DNA of 11,515 bases from JBEIDK01 sp040383485 (lineage in GTDB: Bacteria; Bacteroidota; Bacteroidia; UBA4408). A program made the position numbers and the translations under genes. The stretch covers positions 1 to 11,515 of the forward strand of contig JBEIDK010000107.1 in the NCBI GenBank assembly GCA_040383485.1, written 5' to 3'. The notes beneath the pieces are model-generated. The model had not been told where the DNA came from. It searched no databases and was given only the letters and a program-made list of their open reading frames with translations. Positions 8,776-11,515 of the stretch are shown one piece after another; position 1 is the stretch's first letter, and every line of letters starts with the position of its first letter.

Positions 8776-8964
8776 TCAGTAAGAAGAAATATCTTTGAAT
8801 TGAATTTGATTTTTATGTTTTACTTCTTTTATTTCTGAAATTAAATTCGGAATTTTTATTTCGAATGAAGTGAAAGAGCCAAGAGTTGAATTTACTTCAA
8901 TTGTTCCATTTAATTTAGTCAACGATTCATTTACTACATATAGTCCAGACCCATCCTTAATTAG
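8776..8964 (-). pseudogene. Decayed C-terminal fragment of a sensor histidine kinase (HATPase_c tail)
   Basis: Read on the minus strand, 62 codons between in-frame TGA stops (8965-8967 upstream, 8776-8778 downstream) encode the end of a histidine-kinase ATPase domain: KDGSGLYVVNESLTKLNG, then TIEVNSTLGSFTSFEIKIP, then a short charged tail. This matches the G2 box and last strands of HATPase_c, normally like DGSGLGLYIV...LGGTIEVES..G.GT.F.I.IP. The G2 box appears two residues short (GSGLYVV instead of GSGLGLYVV). There is no start codon, no N box, no G1 box and no HisKA region in any frame between here and 9259, so it cannot be a working kinase. I read it as the remnant of a deleted gene; the C-terminus remains next to the operon end. 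Confidence 0.65.
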
Positions 8965-9109
8965 TCAAACATCAAAAAGGCATAAATGCCAATGAAATCA
9001 AATGTTTCAAGCTGATTATTTATAAAATAATATACCAATAATATTTGAATCTATGAAGTTCTCCTGCATTATCGTTCAGGGCTCTACCTGCCTTAATCAT
9101 TCTGGTTTT

Positions 9110-9132
9110 TTAATGCAATCAAATTGCGTTAA
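9110..9132. repeat. Inverted repeat overlapping the candidate -33 box
   Basis: Arms TTAATGCAAT (9110-9119) and ATTGCGTTAA (9123-9132) form a 10-bp stem with one G-U pair and a CAA loop; one more wobble pair (9109/9133) can be added. No U run follows on either strand, so a terminator is unlikely. The right arm covers the TTG at 9124-9126 of the putative promoter, so a regulator-binding site is possible. Confidence 0.35.
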
Positions 9133-9153
9133 GCCAAAGTAAGATTAAATTTG
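9124..9153 (+). promoter_or_regulatory. Candidate Bacteroidota-type promoter for the nitronate monooxygenase gene
   Basis: TTG at 9124-9126, a 19-nt spacer, then TAAATTTG at 9146-9153. This fits the TTG-N17-23-TAnnTTTG consensus described for Flavobacterium/Bacteroides sigma-A promoters. Transcription would begin near 9160, leaving a leader of about 100 nt before the ATG at 9260. It is the best-spaced promoter match I found in the window, although AT-rich DNA yields such matches by chance. Confidence 0.4.
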
Positions 9154-9259
9154 ATAATGACTTTTTGAGGGACGCCTAATTAAATGAGGTTCTTTACAAT
9201 TAAAATATTGACTTTATTTGTTCAATTAGTTTCGAAATAAAATTTATAACACTTAATGC

Positions 9260-10210
9260 ATGTTTGAACAAAACCGTATAACAGAACTTTTTAAAATACA
9301 ATATCCAATAATTCAAGCAGGAATGATTTGGTGCAGTGGGTGGGAACTTGCGTCTGCCGTCAGTAACGCTGGCGGACTAGGGATTATAGGATCTGGCTCA
9401 ATGTATCCGGAAATATTGCAACTGCATATTAGAAAATGTAAAGCTGCAACAAACAAGCCATTTGCCGTTAATATTCCATTATTATATCCTAATATCGAAG
9501 AACATGTAAAAATAATTATTGAAGAAGAAGTACCAATTGTTTTTAGTAGTGCTGGCAATCCTAAAACGTATACAAGTTTACTAAAACAGCATGGTATTGT
9601 TGTAGTTCATGTAGTGAGTAATATAAAATTTGCCTTAAAAAGTGAAGATGCAGGTGTAGATGCTATTGTTGCTGAAGGTTTTGAAGCCGGCGGGCATAAT
9701 GGTAGAGAAGAAACAACTACATTATGCTTAATACCACAAGTAGTTGATGCAGTAAAGATACCAGTAATTGCAGCAGGAGGAATTGGTAGCGGACGCTCCA
9801 TGGCCGCTTGCTTTGCATTAGGGGCTGATGCTGTACAAATAGGAAGTAGATTTGTTGCTTCTTTAGAGTCTTCCGCGCATACTAATTTTAAAAATGCGGT
9901 TATAAACACAATTGAAGGAGACACTGTTTTAACATTAAAAGAAATTACTCCAGTAAGACTAATAAAAAATAAATTTTATAACGAATTAGAAACTGCTTAT
10001 AACAATTGCGCTACCAAAGAAGATTTACAAAAAATACTTGGAAGAGCACGAGCAAAAAAAGGAATGTTTGAAGGTGATTTAGATGAAGGTGAATTAGAAA
10101 TTGGACAAATATCTTCGGCAATAAAAGAAATAAAACCCGCAGCCGAGATAGTATTTGAAATTATTGAAGAATATAAATTAGTGATTCAAAAAATGAACAA
10201 AAGTTTATAA
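9260..10210 (+). CDS. Nitronate monooxygenase (2-nitropropane dioxygenase family, FMN-dependent)
   Basis: Soluble FMN-binding TIM-barrel enzyme of 316 residues, predicted to oxidise alkyl nitronates such as propionate 3-nitronate to the carbonyl compound and nitrite. Family motifs: QAGMIWCSGWELASAVSNAG then GLGIIGSGS at about 19-47, the N-terminal flavin-site region; KPFAVNIPLLYP near 66-77; AEGFEAGGHNGREETTT containing H146, the position of the catalytic or flavin-contacting His; PVIAAGGIGSGR and GADAVQIGSRFVAS, the phosphate-binding end of the barrel. The C-terminal RARAKKGMFEGDLDEGELEIGQ block fits the nitronate monooxygenase branch common in Bacteroidota. The related enoyl-ACP reductase FabK has the same fold and a similar GGH motif, so enzymatic specificity is not certain. 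The gene stands alone behind a candidate promoter and ends 3 nt before the stop codon of the convergent aroQ. Confidence 0.85.
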   Translation: MFEQNRITELFKIQYPIIQAGMIWCSGWELASAVSNAGGLGIIGSGSMYPEILQLHIRKCKAATNKPFAVNIPLLYPNIEEHVKIIIEEEVPIVFSSAGNPKTYTSLLKQHGIVVVHVVSNIKFALKSEDAGVDAIVAEGFEAGGHNGREETTTLCLIPQVVDAVKIPVIAAGGIGSGRSMAACFALGADAVQIGSRFVASLESSAHTNFKNAVINTIEGDTVLTLKEITPVRLIKNKFYNELETAYNNCATKEDLQKILGRARAKKGMFEGDLDEGELEIGQISSAIKEIKPAAEIVFEIIEEYKLVIQKMNKSL

Positions 10211-10213
10211 GTA

Positions 10214-10636
10214 TTATTTCAATAAACTCAAAGCTGCTAGATGGTATGACATAAGTCCAAAACCTGTAATTATACCTTTACAATTTTTTGCAATAAGTGA
10301 TGTATGCCTAAACTCTTCTCTAGCAAAAACATTAGAAATATGCACCTCAACTACTGGTGCATTAATTGCAGCAACAACATCTGCAATTGCTATTGATGTA
10401 TGCGTATATGCACCTGCATTTAAAATAATACCTGCATTTAAAAAGCCTACTTTTTGAATGTAGTTTATCAATTCACCTTCTACATTACTTTGAAAATAGT
10501 GGAATTTTAAATCTTCAAATTCACCTTGAAGTTTTAAAAAATAGTCTTCGAATGACTCGAAACCATAAATACTTGTTTCTCTTTTTCCTAATAAATTTAG
10601 GTTAGGACCATTTACGATATGTATTTCTTCAACCAT
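10214..10636 (-). CDS. aroQ: Type II 3-dehydroquinate dehydratase
   Basis: Cytoplasmic dodecameric-type enzyme that dehydrates 3-dehydroquinate to 3-dehydroshikimate, step three of the shikimate pathway to aromatic amino acids. At 140 residues it is full length. All key elements are visible: NGPNLNLLGKRE (9-20) with the lid arginine R19 and catalytic tyrosine Y24; QSNVEGELINYIQ (49-61); LNAGAYTHTS (72-81), where the usual NPG is NAG; EVHISN (97-102) with catalytic H99; and REEFR ending at R110, which binds substrate. R19 and Y24 coincide with the Mycobacterium tuberculosis enzyme numbering. The ATG lies 3 nt after the stop of the TonB-dependent receptor upstream, so the two are very likely co-transcribed and perhaps translationally linked. 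No Shine-Dalgarno sequence is visible, which is normal for this phylum. Confidence 0.95.
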   Translation of the reverse strand: MVEEIHIVNGPNLNLLGKRETSIYGFESFEDYFLKLQGEFEDLKFHYFQSNVEGELINYIQKVGFLNAGIILNAGAYTHTSIAIADVVAAINAPVVEVHISNVFAREEFRHTSLIAKNCKGIITGFGLMSYHLAALSLLK

Positions 10637-10639
10637 TAT

Positions 10640-11515
10640 TTAGAAAGTCCAATTAGCTCCTAACGATGGCATTACTGGTAATTGTAATTCTGTTTTACCA
10701 CTAATTCTATTTACATAGAAAATATTTTTACGGTCGTAAACATTGCTGCATCCAACATTAATTTCAAGAATACTATTTTCAGAAATTACTATTTTCTTTT
10801 TTATTCCAATGTCTAGTCTATGATAGTATGGTAATCTGCCACTGTTAGGTGGACCGTATAAAATACCTAACGACTCATTGGTGGATGTAACATAATTTGT
10901 TTGAATACCTCCGCTAAAAGTCTGATTTGGTATGTAGCCTTGAGCACGAGTAACAGGAAAACCAGAAGCCAAGTTAAATCGTAAATTAAAATCCCAATCT
11001 AATCGTTTACCAAAGTTATAAGATATTACTAAGTTAATATTATGACGACGGTCAAATATTGGTTGATACCTTCGTGAGCCATTCCAACGAGTTACATAGC
11101 CTAAAGAATAAACACCCCAAATATAAAAGCGCTTGTAATCGTATTTAATATTAAAATCAATACCACGAGCATAGCCACTTTCTACAATAAAATTCTTTTT
11201 TAATGAATCTGGTTTGTTTTGATTCGTAGAATTGTCTTCATACTGCTTTAAGTTATTGATGTTGATTAGTTGGAAAAACTCTTTGTTGTAACCCTCAACA
11301 TTCAACTGTACATTACTCATTAAATCATATTCAAATCCAGCTATTAAATGTGCAGAGCGTTGTAAGCTATTATCAATTGTTCTATACTGACCATTTGGTT
11401 GTTTAAAACTTGTAGTGTAAGTACCTTTTTCGGGAGTAGTGATAAAGCCATAAAATAAGTTTACAATATCACGGTCGTCTGAACCACTTAATAGGTTTTG
11501 CGAATAAATACCTGC
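10640..11515 (-). CDS. TonB-dependent receptor, C-terminal part of the beta-barrel (5' end beyond window)
   Basis: The minus-strand frame is open from the window edge to the TAA at 10640-10642, giving 291 residues of an outer-membrane receptor that uses TonB energy to import a ligand. An internal ATG at 11320 is not the start: upstream codons continue the same barrel, including SGSDDRDIVNLFYGF and AHLIAGFEYDL. Typical late-barrel features are ESGYARGIDFNIKYDY, FDRRHNINLVISYNFG, ASGFPVT, GRLPYYHRLDIGIKK and NVYDRKNIFYV, and the protein ends with a strand closing in an aromatic residue (GANWTF) as barrel-assembly substrates do. The plug domain, TonB box and any carboxypeptidase-like or SusC-type N-terminal extension lie outside the window, so the ligand and subclass cannot be assigned. 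It precedes aroQ by 3 nt. Confidence 0.88.
   Translation of the reverse strand, partial: AGIYSQNLLSGSDDRDIVNLFYGFITTPEKGTYTTSFKQPNGQYRTIDNSLQRSAHLIAGFEYDLMSNVQLNVEGYNKEFFQLININNLKQYEDNSTNQNKPDSLKKNFIVESGYARGIDFNIKYDYKRFYIWGVYSLGYVTRWNGSRRYQPIFDRRHNINLVISYNFGKRLDWDFNLRFNLASGFPVTRAQGYIPNQTFSGGIQTNYVTSTNESLGILYGPPNSGRLPYYHRLDIGIKKKIVISENSILEINVGCSNVYDRKNIFYVNRISGKTELQLPVMPSLGANWTF

Larger units (their letters stand above)
8965..9259. other. Intergenic stretch without a recognisable gene
   Basis: About 295 bp between the kinase relic and the nitronate monooxygenase. No reading frame on either strand gives a protein I recognise. Two short overlapping ORFs exist, 9053-9142 plus (29 codons) and 9020-9100 minus (26 codons); neither is supported by anything else. 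Bases 9061-9092 are clearly richer in G+C (18 of 32) than the surroundings. The 3' part holds a hairpin and a candidate promoter, listed separately. The stretch may be decayed coding or mobile DNA that replaced the front of the kinase. Confidence 0.5.

Noticed and set aside
8979..8990. GGCATAAATGCC palindrome
   Set aside because: Only 5-bp arms, no U run, no associated promoter or gene start; too short to call a site.
8963..9213. AGTCAA / TTGACT as terminal inverted repeats of a 251-bp miniature element beginning at the kinase breakpoint
   Set aside because: Six-base repeats without target-site duplication are expected by chance in this composition.
9313..9924. Minus-strand ORFs of 81 and 105 codons inside the nitronate monooxygenase gene
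   Set aside because: Fully antisense to a strongly conserved enzyme; no family resemblance.
9260..10210. Annotation as enoyl-ACP reductase II (FabK)
   Set aside because: Same fold and GGH motif, but the MIWCSGWELA segment and the RARAKKGMFEGDL C-terminal block fit the nitronate monooxygenase branch better; kept as an alternative only.
10640..11320. A complete 226-residue protein starting at the ATG at 11320
   Set aside because: The frame stays open to the window edge and upstream codons continue the receptor barrel, so the ATG is internal.
1..11515. CRISPR array, tRNA, rRNA, riboswitch, intact insertion sequence, phage or toxin-antitoxin system
   Set aside because: No spaced direct repeats, cloverleaf, conserved RNA core, transposase motif or paired small-gene signature was visible on either strand.

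Overview
The window is AT-rich DNA from a member of the Bacteroidota. The evidence is a cluster of type IX secretion system (T9SS) outer-membrane genes, a DUF2480 gene, a TonB-dependent receptor barrel, promoter-like TAnnTTTG boxes, and starts mostly without clear Shine-Dalgarno sequences. Nothing in it points to a genus with confidence; the PorU2-type gene favours a Chitinophagales/Sphingobacteriales-like or related environmental lineage.

Layout. Positions 1-914 (minus) hold most of a membrane acyltransferase of the OafA/acyltransferase-3 family, cut off by the window edge and lacking any ATG start. It diverges across a 74-bp gap from a plus-strand run, 989-8751, that looks like one operon: a PorV/PorQ-family outer-membrane protein, a very large C25-family cysteine peptidase of the PorU2 type (1676 residues), PorQ, and a DUF2480 protein, with gaps of 28, 56 and 17 bp. 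Next come about 500 bp without an intact gene. They contain a 62-codon decayed tail of a sensor histidine kinase (minus), an unassigned stretch with a locally GC-richer patch, and a hairpin overlapping a plausible promoter. Downstream is a nitronate monooxygenase (plus). It runs head-on into a minus-strand pair, a TonB-dependent receptor (C-terminal part only) followed after 3 nt by aroQ (type II 3-dehydroquinate dehydratase).

How the genes may work together. In characterised T9SS, cargo crosses the outer membrane and a PorU-PorV-PorQ-PorZ attachment complex removes the C-terminal sorting domain and links the cargo to lipopolysaccharide. The 989-8227 block supplies a PorU-like protease with an intact His/Cys pair, a PorV-like barrel and PorQ, so it reads as an attachment-complex module, possibly an alternative version of the canonical one; no PorZ is visible here. 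The acyltransferase would modify an envelope glycan or lipid. AroQ (shikimate pathway) and the nitronate monooxygenase are housekeeping or detoxification enzymes with no evident link to secretion.

No CRISPR array, tRNA, rRNA, intact insertion sequence or phage gene was seen. The least conventional points are the interleukin-like (ILEI) fold that appears to be embedded in the PorU2-type protease, the attachment module itself, and the histidine-kinase relic.
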